Shown: positions 7,893 through 15,533 of the stretch, in pieces
Position numbering within the stretch: the first letter of the stretch is position 1
Layout of the letters: each line of letters begins with the position of its first letter
Origin: Polyangiaceae bacterium
Lineage (GTDB): Bacteria > Myxococcota_A > Polyangia > Polyangiales > Polyangiaceae
Direction of reading: 5' to 3'
NCBI GenBank assembly: GCA_016719945.1
Contig: JADJYE010000001.1
Coordinates: 1-64,000 of the forward strand
DNA: 64,000 nt
Translations under genes and position numbers: made by a program
Notes under the pieces: generated by a model
What the model was told of the DNA's origin: nothing
Databases searched by the model: none
Seen by the model: only the letters and a program-made list of their open reading frames with translations

Positions 7893-8828
7893 TCAGCCCG
7901 CGCCCACCTGCTTCGGGGGGCGCGGCCCAGCCTCGGGCAGATCGTGATCGCGGAAGAACCGCTCGATCCTGAGCCCGATGAGCTCGGGGAACTCCACGGC
8001 CGCGTAGTGGGTGGCGCCGCGCACGACCAGGATCTCGGCCTTCGGGATGCGGCGCACCATCTGCTGAGAGAGCCCGTGCGGCGTCATGCGGTCGCGGTTG
8101 CCGGTGACGACCAGCACCGGCACCGCGATCTGCTCGAGGATGCGAGACGCGTCGTGCTCCGCGAGCGCGCGGAGGTTCTTCACGTAGACCTCGACGTCCA
8201 GCGTCTTGAACATCGCGACGACCTCGGCAAAATCGCTCTCTTCGACGGTCTCGGCCATCACGCCGAACCGCTTCATCCAGCCGACGAACTCGGGCTGGGC
8301 GGCCAGCGTCCGCAGGCCGCGCTGCAGCGGGCTCGCGAGGCGTTCGGCGAGCAGGAGCGCCGGGCCCACCGCGCGCCGGACGGCCGGGCTCGGGACCGCG
8401 GTGTCGATGGGACGGCCAAACGTCCCGTTGAGGAGCACCAGGCTCGTCGGCAGCGAGGGGGCGCGGCGGTACGCCTCGAGGCACACCTGCACCCCCATGC
8501 TCCAGCCCACGAGCACTGCCCGCCCGATGCCCTGATCCTGGAGAACAGCCTGGAGATCGTCGACGTGGCGCGCGACCGAGTAGGCGTCGGCCGAGTCACC
8601 GTCCGCCGGCCTGCCCGAGCCATAGAGGCCTCGGTAGTCCCAGGTGATGAACCGGTACCGATCGCCCAGGTAGTCGATGAGCGCTCTCCACGCGTACCGC
8701 GGACCCCCAAGCCCGTTCGCGAGCACGATCACCGGCGCGCCGCGGAAGGGCTCGCGCGTCGTGTAGTAGGCGAGCCGCGTGCCGTCGCGCGAACCGACCT
8801 CATGGGCGTCGAGGAGGAGGAGGCTCAC
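7893..8828 (-). CDS. Alpha/beta-hydrolase fold protein
   Basis: A 311-residue cytosolic alpha/beta hydrolase. It has the oxyanion-loop ANGLGG, strand-5 nucleophile elbow GWSMG (Ser110), the acid in VVTGNRDRMTP and the catalytic His in GATHYAAVEFPELI. The cap region around residues 140-210 is helical. The substrate cannot be read from sequence; esterase, lactonase or dehalogenase-like activity are all possible. It is transcribed away from the membrane-anchored hypothetical gene, with about 200 bases between the two starts. Confidence 0.85.
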   Translation of the reverse strand: MSLLLLDAHEVGSRDGTRLAYYTTREPFRGAPVIVLANGLGGPRYAWRALIDYLGDRYRFITWDYRGLYGSGRPADGDSADAYSVARHVDDLQAVLQDQGIGRAVLVGWSMGVQVCLEAYRRAPSLPTSLVLLNGTFGRPIDTAVPSPAVRRAVGPALLLAERLASPLQRGLRTLAAQPEFVGWMKRFGVMAETVEESDFAEVVAMFKTLDVEVYVKNLRALAEHDASRILEQIAVPVLVVTGNRDRMTPHGLSQQMVRRIPKAEILVVRGATHYAAVEFPELIGLRIERFFRDHDLPEAGPRPPKQVGAG

Positions 8829-8943
8829 GGCTCCTCGATAGCTACGCCGACGGCGAGGGCCAAGTCCGAGCGGCGAGCCGGCACGCTGCGCTCACCCAAG
8901 GACCGTCCCGGTGGAATCGTCCATGTGGACTGCAGAGGTTACG

Positions 8944-8973
8944 TTGACAGTCCGAGCCTCGCGAAAGTAACGT
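8944..8973 (+). promoter_or_regulatory. Possible sigma-70 promoter
   Basis: TTGACA at 8944-8949 and TAACGT at 8968-8973, 18 bases apart, lie about 55 bases before the ATG at 9027. The -35 box is perfect and the -10 box is weak (3 of 6). Confidence 0.4.
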
Positions 8974-9026
8974 GCGCCTGGGCGCGGTTTCCTATCGCGC
9001 CGAGCGCGCACGTCTTCGAGGAGCCG

Positions 9027-10271
9027 ATGGCCGAAGAGAAGTCGAAGAAGCCCAAGATCGATCTGAAGGCCCGATTGGGCAAAACGGCCGCGGGTGTCCC
9101 CGCGCCGACCCCCTCGATGCCGGGGACGAGGCCGAGCGATCCCGGCGGCCCCCTGCAGGTGCCGGTCGCGTCGCCGTCGGTCGACCGCATCAGCGCGCCG
9201 CCGAGCGTGCGGCCGTCCACCGGGGGAATCGCCCCGCCGGTCGGCATCGCCCCGCCTCCCGGCCTGGGAGCCGGCATGCTGAACCCCTTCGCGCCCAAGC
9301 CCGTCGCGCAGCCGAAGGCGGCGCCCGTGTCGGCCGAGGCGCAGACCATCAAGGTCGAGGTCAGCGAGGAGCTCAACGACGAGCGCAAGAAGGCCCGCCG
9401 CTTCGCGATCATCGTCGGCGTGCTCGGCGCGGCCGTGGGCCTCGGCATCGGCTTCTTCGCCGGAGGGTCGCGCGAGCGTCAGGTCCGCGCCGCGAACGCC
9501 ATCCGGGGCGCCGACAAGCTCGAGCTTGCCGTGAACGACACGGCCAAGAAGGTCGACGAGCTCGAGCCCATCTTCAAGGACATCGAGAGCTCGCTGAAGA
9601 ACAAGAAGTACCCCACCGACCAGGTGGCGAAGCTCAACGACTTCACGATGCCGTTCAACACGGCGACGCTGAAGGAGGCGAACATCGGCGGTCTCCCCGC
9701 GGACGTTCAGAGCAAGCTTCTGTTGTTCGTTCGGCTGTCCGAGGAGATTCAGGACAAGAAGAAGGATCTCGCGAACATGATCGGCTTCGCCAAGCCGAGG
9801 TTCGAGGAGATGTGGGCGAAGTGGGCGGAGAAGCCCGGCGTCGAGTTCGTCGTCACCTTCACCGGCGGCGAGGGCAAGGTCGGCGGCGAGCTGTGGTTCG
9901 TGAAGTACGACGACACGCCCGCCAAGGACGGTCAGCCGGCCAAACGTCAGCCGCGCATCCAGATGGACGCGAAGGACTTTCCGACCGAGCTGCAGCTCAA
10001 GCGCACGGCCAACGCGAGCGAGGCCTTCAAGGTCGCTCGTTACGCGAAGGGCGAGCTCCCGGGCGCGAACCCGCAGTTCGTCCCGATCGACCCGAAGACC
10101 ATCCCCTTCAACGACGACGAGCCCATCCACCTGCCCATCATGCAGAAGATGGCCGAGATCAGGATGCTCGTGGCCGGCAACGACGCGGTCAACTTCGAGA
10201 AGCCGGGCATCCGGACCGAGGCCGAGCCGCTCGCCGCAGAGCTGTCGAAGATCTCGCTGGCGAAGCAGTAG
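9027..10271 (+). CDS. Single-pass membrane protein with Pro-rich N-terminus, function unknown
   Basis: A 414-residue protein that I do not recognise. Residues 1-120 are Pro/Ala-rich and probably disordered. One membrane segment follows a basic stop (KKARRFAIIVGVLGAAVGLG, about residues 123-147). About 265 residues then lie outside the membrane, with helical, possibly coiled stretches (KLELAVNDTAKKVDELEPIFKD). This layout is common among myxobacterial envelope proteins. ATG at 9027 is preceded by GAGGAG at 9018-9023. The stop is followed at once by the two-copy hairpin repeat. Confidence 0.75.
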   Translation: MAEEKSKKPKIDLKARLGKTAAGVPAPTPSMPGTRPSDPGGPLQVPVASPSVDRISAPPSVRPSTGGIAPPVGIAPPPGLGAGMLNPFAPKPVAQPKAAPVSAEAQTIKVEVSEELNDERKKARRFAIIVGVLGAAVGLGIGFFAGGSRERQVRAANAIRGADKLELAVNDTAKKVDELEPIFKDIESSLKNKKYPTDQVAKLNDFTMPFNTATLKEANIGGLPADVQSKLLLFVRLSEEIQDKKKDLANMIGFAKPRFEEMWAKWAEKPGVEFVVTFTGGEGKVGGELWFVKYDDTPAKDGQPAKRQPRIQMDAKDFPTELQLKRTANASEAFKVARYAKGELPGANPQFVPIDPKTIPFNDDEPIHLPIMQKMAEIRMLVAGNDAVNFEKPGIRTEAEPLAAELSKISLAKQ

Positions 10272-10496
10272 TCGCGCGAGAAAAAAGTCCCGCGTGGGGA
10301 GGGCCCCACGCGGCGCTCGCGCCGGTTTTCGCGTGCGCTCGGGCGCGTGAAAACCGAAGGGCCCCGCGCGAGCGGGCGCGCGAGAAAAAAGTCCCGCGTG
10401 GGGAGGGCCCCACGCGGCGCTCGCGCCGGTTTTCGCGTGGGCTCGGGCGCGTGAAAACCGAAGGGCCCCGCGCGAGCGGGCGCGCGAGAAAAAAAG
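10272..10496. repeat. Two 104-bp hairpin repeats between convergent genes
   Basis: A 104-base unit is present twice, nearly identical, with A-runs starting at 10281 and 10385 and a third partial start at 10489. Each unit holds GCGTGGGG/CCCCACGC around AGGG, CGGTTTTC/GAAAACCG around a GC-rich loop, and CCCGCGCGAGCGGG, and ends in CGCGCGAGAAAAAA. It is the reverse complement of the plan seen in the array at 1276-2246. It fills the gap between the stop at 10271 and the stop of the CBS protein at 10497, so each unit may end transcription on either strand. Confidence 0.85.
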
Positions 10497-11893
10497 TCAG
10501 CCCGACGCGGCCGGGTCGACGTCCTCGTCGCCGGGCTCCGGGCGGGGCGCCGCGCCGGACCTTCGGCGCGAGCTGGGGGTCGCGTCGGGCGGGCGCGTCG
10601 AGCGCGGGGGCCGCGTGATCTCGATGCGCTCGGGGCGCCCTGACTTCACTTCCTTCGCGACGAGCTCGAGCCCCCAAGCGTGGGCGTGCTGACCCTCGCT
10701 CACGTCGGGGCCGAACAGCGCGCCGACCTGCCGCTCGGGATCTTCGCCGCCTTCGTCGAGCCCGAGGTACGCGGCGAGATCGGCGAAGGGCAGGCCCGCG
10801 GTCACCACCAGGCGACCGTCGGCGAGCTCTTGGATGGGTGCCGCCTCCGCCTCGTCGTGCTCGTCCCGGATGTCGCCGATGATCTCTTCGATCACGTCTT
10901 CCAGGGTGACGATCCCGGTCGTGCCGCCGAACTCGTCGACCACGACCGCGAGGTGCTGCCGCTTCTGCTTCATCTCGCGCAGCAGGGTCACGAGCTTCTG
11001 CTGCTCCGGGACGAAGATGAGGTCCTTGCGGACGATGTCGACGAGCGAGCGTCGATCGCTCTCGGGGCTCGGGTGACCCTCGCCCGCGGCCGGCAGCTGG
11101 TCGTGCGCGGCGTGCTCCGCGCGGAACACGTCCTTGGCGACGAGCAGGCCGATGACGTTGTCGAGCTGGCTTTCGAACACCGGGTAGCGCAGTGGCCGCT
11201 GTTGGCCACGAGCCGGCGCACCTCGGCGAGCGGGGTCGAGATGTCGATGGCCTCCACGCGTGCGCGCGGGACCATCACGTCCTTCGCCCTGCGGTCCTCG
11301 AACTCGAGGACGTTGCGGATGATCTCGGCAGGCTCGGCGCCCACGACCCCGCTGCGCTCGACCTCGTCGACGAGGTATTCGACCTCGGCGGTGGCGACCA
11401 TCGGGTCGGTGGTCTCGCGCTCCGAGAAGCGGGCCAGCAGGGCCTTCGTCATGATGGCCAGCGGCGCCGCGAGCGGGAAGAACAGCACCTCGAGCGGGCG
11501 CAGCAGGGTGGCGAGGCGAAGGCCCCACGCGTCCGGGTTCTGCCGCGCGACGGAGGTCGCCAGGTCCGAGATGGGGGCGTAGATCGCCACCGTGCCCACG
11601 ATCGCGAGCAGGGTGCCGAGCCAGCCGCCGACGATCCCCTCGACGACCTCCGTCAGCAGCACCGCCGTCACGGCCGCGCACAGCACCCGGCCCACGAGGT
11701 ACGTCGAGCGCATCCCCCAGGGCTCACGCTGGAACCGCACCAGCGCGTGCTTGTACGGCAGCTCGTCTTGCTCGAGGAGCGCCGCGATGCGGGCGCTCGA
11801 GAGGGAGCCCAGCGCGGCATCCGTCGCTACGAACGCGGAGCCGAGCACCGCAGAGCCGATCGCCAACAAGAGGCTTGGAAGTGGTACCGACAT
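10497..11893 (-). CDS. CorC/HlyC-type membrane protein with CBS domains (one frameshift)
   Basis: The order is a DUF21 (CNNM-like) membrane domain over about residues 1-165 (several hydrophobic segments such as LLLAIGSAVLGSAFVATDA and LLAIVGTVAIY), then the first CBS part (RRAKDVMVPRARVEAIDI), then in another frame LRYPVFESQLDNVIGLLVAKD, QHLAVVVDEFGGTTGIVTLEDVIEEIIGDI and the CorC/HlyC C-terminal domain. The join lies near 11190-11197. Relatives take part in Mg2+/Co2+ export or resistance. Start ATG 11893 (MSVPLPSLLLAIG) places the first membrane helix at the N-terminus. The C-terminal tail after residue 420 is Arg/Pro-rich. The gene faces the hairpin repeat. Confidence 0.85.
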
Positions 11894-12002
11894 GTCCTTC
11901 GAGTCTGTCGAGGTGCGCGGTCTGCCCACCCCCCGTGGCCCGCCGCGAGCACGGAGCTCCACGGTAGCAGGCCGGCGGCACCCCCCGCAACGCGGGCCGA
12001 CA

Positions 12003-12950
12003 TCACGGTAGGTCGTGGAAAACGCGGAGGATCGCGAGCTCGGCCGGGCGCCGCTCGCAGACGGCGATCAGGCGCCGGGAGCTCGTGTCGAGCAGCGCGA
12101 CCCGAGCCCCCTCCGGGATCTCGGCGGCGCCCGAGACGCGCTCCGGGTCGAGCCCGCGCCCTGCCCGCGCGAGCCGCTCCTGCGTCTCGTCGAGGTGCAG
12201 CGACGCGAGGGAGCGTGCGGCCGCCTGTGCCAGGGACAGCGCAGAGGCGAGCGGGTCGCGCTCCCGATCGTCGAGATCGAGCGCAGCCTGCAGGTCGAAC
12301 GGGCCCGAGCGGATGCGAGCCAGCGCCCCGAGGTGCGCCGGGCAGCCGAGCGCCGCGCCGAGGTCGCGCGCGAACGCTCGCACGTAGTAGCCCTTCGAAA
12401 CGTCGAGCTGAAGCTCGAGCGCGGCAGGTGCGCGCGCCGACAAGAGGCGCGCCTCGTGCACGACGACCGGCCGAGCCTCGAGCTCGACCGCCTCTCCCGC
12501 GCGCGCGCGTGTGTGGCTGCGGATTTTGGCGACCTTGATGGCGCTGAACGCGGGCGGCACCTGCCACAGGCGCCCCCGCTCGAGCTGGAGCGCCGCCTCC
12601 ACTCGGCCCCCGGGGCCTCGCGGATCGGACTCGAGTCGCGCGATCTCGGCGAGCACCTCGCCCGGCACGGGCGCCTCTTCGGTGGTGTCACCCTCGGCGT
12701 CGAGGGTGGTGGTCGAGCGTCCGAGCTCGACGCCGGCTCGGTAGACCTTCCTCGCCGAAGACAGGAACGGCTCGAGCTTGGTGCCTTCGCCGAAGAGGAT
12801 CACGAGGACACCCGTCGCCATCGGATCGAGCGTGCCCGCGTGCCCGACCCGCCGCGTCCCCAGGCGCCTGCGCATCGTCGCGACGACGTCGTGGCTCGTG
12901 GGGCCTCGCGGCTTGTCGACCACCAGGACTCCGCTGCGCTCGCCGCTCAT
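12003..12950 (-). CDS. truB: tRNA pseudouridine-55 synthase
   Basis: TruB makes pseudouridine 55 in the tRNA T-loop. The 315-residue protein opens with GVLVVDKPRGPTSHDVV and carries the catalytic motif GHAGTLDPMATGVLV (Asp42), then the substrate-binding PPAFSAIKV and KGYYVRAFARDLG. ATG at 12950 overlaps the stop of the GNAT gene (ATGA). It is the last gene in gatC-gatA-GNAT-truB. The C-terminal 60 residues are a small PUA-like tail. Confidence 0.93.
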   Translation of the reverse strand: MSGERSGVLVVDKPRGPTSHDVVATMRRRLGTRRVGHAGTLDPMATGVLVILFGEGTKLEPFLSSARKVYRAGVELGRSTTTLDAEGDTTEEAPVPGEVLAEIARLESDPRGPGGRVEAALQLERGRLWQVPPAFSAIKVAKIRSHTRARAGEAVELEARPVVVHEARLLSARAPAALELQLDVSKGYYVRAFARDLGAALGCPAHLGALARIRSGPFDLQAALDLDDRERDPLASALSLAQAAARSLASLHLDETQERLARAGRGLDPERVSGAAEIPEGARVALLDTSSRRLIAVCERRPAELAILRVFHDLP

Positions 12951-13531
12951 ACGAGCTCCATCCGCAGCACGGGGTAGGGGCCCTCGCCGCCGACCACACG
13001 TAAACCGAACCGCTCGAGCGTCGAGAGCGGGAGGGTCCACAGCTCCTCGTCCGACACGGGCTCGGTCGTCCTCCGCGGGAGGGCCTCGACGGCGCGTGCT
13101 CCGCGGGCGCGCGCGAGCTCGAGCGCCGCCCCCACCATCGCCCGCGCGACGCCCGCGCGCCGTTGATCGGGCCGAACGAGCGCGCAAGCCAGCAAGTAGA
13201 CGCCGGAGCGGTCTCCGCCGAAGCACGGCAGCCCCCGGTAGAAGCGACCCTCGACCTGCTTGCGGGCGACGCTGGCGGGCGCGAGCTTCAACCAGCCGAC
13301 GAGCTCGCCGTCGGCGAGCGCGACGACGCCGAGCCCATCGTCGCGGCGCTCGCGCACCGCCTGCTCGAGCTCCTGCTCGTTCTCGCGGGCGTTGCTGGCG
13401 CAGCGAGCGAGCCAGTCGTTCTTGTCCCCCTCGAAATGTAGGTAGCGGCAGAAGCAGGGGCAGCCCGCCGCGACGAACAGGGCGCTCAGCGCTGGCGTGT
13501 CCGCGGCCGTCACGGGGCGCGCGTGGATCAC
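12947..13531 (-). CDS. GNAT-family N-acetyltransferase
   Basis: A 194-residue protein with the acetyl-CoA-binding core SGVYLLACALVRPDQRRAGVARAMVGAALELARARG (here in two blocks: strand 4 then RRAGVARAM, the RxxGxG/A loop). The N-terminal part has CPCFCRYLHFEGDKNDWL, a Cys-rich block known from one GNAT subgroup. GTG at 13531 overlaps the gatA stop (GTGA) and gives VIHARPVTAADTPALSALF, a normal GNAT opening. The substrate is unknown; its place between gatA and truB suggests co-transcription with translation genes but does not prove a shared role. Confidence 0.8.
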   Translation of the reverse strand: MIHARPVTAADTPALSALFVAAGCPCFCRYLHFEGDKNDWLARCASNARENEQELEQAVRERRDDGLGVVALADGELVGWLKLAPASVARKQVEGRFYRGLPCFGGDRSGVYLLACALVRPDQRRAGVARAMVGAALELARARGARAVEALPRRTTEPVSDEELWTLPLSTLERFGLRVVGGEGPYPVLRMELV

Positions 13532-15060
13532 GTCCCCTCGGCTCGCTGGGCGGCGAGCCGCCGCTCGAGCGCCAAGCCGACGCGAAACAGCCGCGCCTCT
13601 TCGAAGGCGGGGGCGGTGAGCTGCACGCCCACCGGCAGCTCGGGGCCGCCCTCCTCCGGGCGCGCGACGCCGCCCGGCAGGCTCATCGCCGGGAGGCCCG
13701 CGAGGCTCGCGGGGAGCGTGCACACGTCGGACAGATACATGCTGAGCGGGTCTTCGATCTTCTCCCCGAGCTTGAACGCGACCGTGGGGCTGGTCGGCGA
13801 GAGCAGCACGTCGGCGCGGCCGAACGCGCGCTCGAAGTCGTCGCGGATCAGCGCGCGGACCTGCTGCGCGCGCCGGTAGTACGCGTCGTAGTAGCCAGCG
13901 GACAGCACGAACGTCCCGAGGATGATGCGCCGCTTCACCTCGGGCCCGAACCCGGCCCCGCGCGTCTGCCGATAGAGCGTCCCGAGCGGGGCTCGACCAT
14001 CGTGGACGCGCAGGCCGAAGCGCACGCCGTCATATCGGGCGAGGTTGCTCGAGGCCTCGGCCGTCGCGAGCACGTAGTAGGCCGCGACCGCGAACCGCGA
14101 GGTCGGCAGCTCGAGCTCCACGATCTCCGCGCCGGCGCGCGCGAGCTCGTCGGCGGCGGCGAGGACGCGCGCGCGCACCGCGGGCGCCACCCCTTCCTCG
14201 AACGTCTCGCGCGGGAGGCCGACGCGCAGCCTGCCTCCGCGGGCGCCCTCGAGCAGGTCGCCCTCCCGGGCGCCGGGGTCGAAGCCCGTCGCGGGTCGAT
14301 CCTCGGTCGTGCCGTCCCGCTCGTCGGGCCCCGCGATGACCTGCAGCGCAGCGGCCGCGCTGCGGACATCGCGGGCGAAGGTCCCCACCTGGTCGAGGCT
14401 CGAGGCGAACGCGAACAGGCCGTAGCGCGACACGCGGCCGTAGGTGGGCTTGACGCCCACGACGCCCGTGAGCGCCGCCGGCTGTCGGATCGAGCCGCCC
14501 GTGTCGGAGCCGATCGCGACCGGCGTCATCCCCGCGGCGACCGCGACGGCGCTGCCGCCGCTCGAGCCGCCCGCGGTGCGCGAGGGATCGTGCGGGTTTC
14601 GCGCGGGGAAGAACGCGCTGTTCTCGTTGGAAGAGCCCATCGCGAGCTCGTCCATGTTCGTCTTGCCCACGATGACCGCGTCCGCCGCGCGCAGCCGCGC
14701 GACGACCGTCGCGTCGTACGGAGGGACGTAGCCGTCCCGCGGATCGGGCGGGTCGGCGACGCGCCGCAGGAGGATGCGTGAGCCGGCCGTGGTCGGAGCG
14801 TCGTGGGTCGCGAGCGCGTCCTTCACGGCGATGGGCACGCCGGCGAGGGGGCCCAGGCGCTCGCCGCGGGCGCGGCGAGCGTCGATCGCGCGCGCAGCCT
14901 CGAGCGCGGCGTCGCGCCCGACCGTGAGGAACGCGCCGAGCCCGGGGTCCTTGGCCGCGATCGCGTCGAGGGACGCCGTCGCGAGCTCGACTGCGCTCAC
15001 GTCGCCCCGCGCGACGCGCGCTGCGAGCTCGGGGACCGAGCCGTCGAAGAGGGGCGTCAT
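13528..15060 (-). CDS. gatA: Asp-tRNA(Asn)/Glu-tRNA(Gln) amidotransferase subunit A
   Basis: GatA is the amidase of the GatCAB complex, which turns Glu-tRNA(Gln) and Asp-tRNA(Asn) into the amidated forms. The Ser-cisSer-Lys triad is visible: Lys in VPIAVKDALAT, and the Ser-rich loop RTAGGSSGGSAVAVAAG with SDTGGSIRQPAA. About 510 residues, slightly longer than usual. ATG at 15060 lies 2 bases after the gatC stop; a TTG at 15066 overlapping that stop is possible. gatB is not in this window. Confidence 0.94.
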   Translation of the reverse strand: MTPLFDGSVPELAARVARGDVSAVELATASLDAIAAKDPGLGAFLTVGRDAALEAARAIDARRARGERLGPLAGVPIAVKDALATHDAPTTAGSRILLRRVADPPDPRDGYVPPYDATVVARLRAADAVIVGKTNMDELAMGSSNENSAFFPARNPHDPSRTAGGSSGGSAVAVAAGMTPVAIGSDTGGSIRQPAALTGVVGVKPTYGRVSRYGLFAFASSLDQVGTFARDVRSAAAALQVIAGPDERDGTTEDRPATGFDPGAREGDLLEGARGGRLRVGLPRETFEEGVAPAVRARVLAAADELARAGAEIVELELPTSRFAVAAYYVLATAEASSNLARYDGVRFGLRVHDGRAPLGTLYRQTRGAGFGPEVKRRIILGTFVLSAGYYDAYYRRAQQVRALIRDDFERAFGRADVLLSPTSPTVAFKLGEKIEDPLSMYLSDVCTLPASLAGLPAMSLPGGVARPEEGGPELPVGVQLTAPAFEEARLFRVGLALERRLAAQRAEGT

Positions 15061-15062
15061 GG

Positions 15063-15362
15063 TCAACCCTCGTCCACGAACGGCGGGACCCTGAAGCCGC
15101 CGTCGGCCTCGCGCGGAGCCTCGCGCAAGGCGAGCGAACGATCGAGCGAGGGCAGGGGGACGTCGGCGCGGCGCCGCTCCCGCTCGGCTCGCACCGACGC
15201 GAGCGGCTCCACGCCCTCGACGTCGGCCTGCTCGAGGATCGCCACGTACTCGACGATCCTGCCGAGGTCCCTCGTCAACGCCCGCGCCTCGTCAAGGGAG
15301 AGCTCGAGGTTCGCGAGGCTCGCCAGCCTCGAAACCAGCGCGTCGTCGACCCGCACCGCCAT
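15063..15362 (-). CDS. gatC: Asp-tRNA(Asn)/Glu-tRNA(Gln) amidotransferase subunit C
   Basis: A 99-residue GatC, the small subunit that clamps GatA and GatB together. It shows DDALVSRLASLANLELSLDEA, the loop LGRIVEYVAILEQADVEGVEP and the C-terminal FRVPPFVDEG, close to the family end motif. ATG at 15362 fits the known length. First gene of the leftward operon; the roughly 170 bases before the divergent exported-protein gene must hold its promoter. Confidence 0.92.
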   Translation of the reverse strand: MAVRVDDALVSRLASLANLELSLDEARALTRDLGRIVEYVAILEQADVEGVEPLASVRAERERRRADVPLPSLDRSLALREAPREADGGFRVPPFVDEG

Positions 15363-15533
15363 GGCTGCCGTGTCTACCCTCGCGGCAGCGGGCGATAAAG
15401 GGGAGAAGTAAGGAGACGACCCGGGGCTCGGAGCACAAAGATCCCCCAAAAGGTTGCACCCGCCGCCGCCATGGTAGATGGGTGGCACGAGGCCGGAAGG
15501 CCTCCCTCGCGCTCGCGCGTTCTTCCGTTGGCC

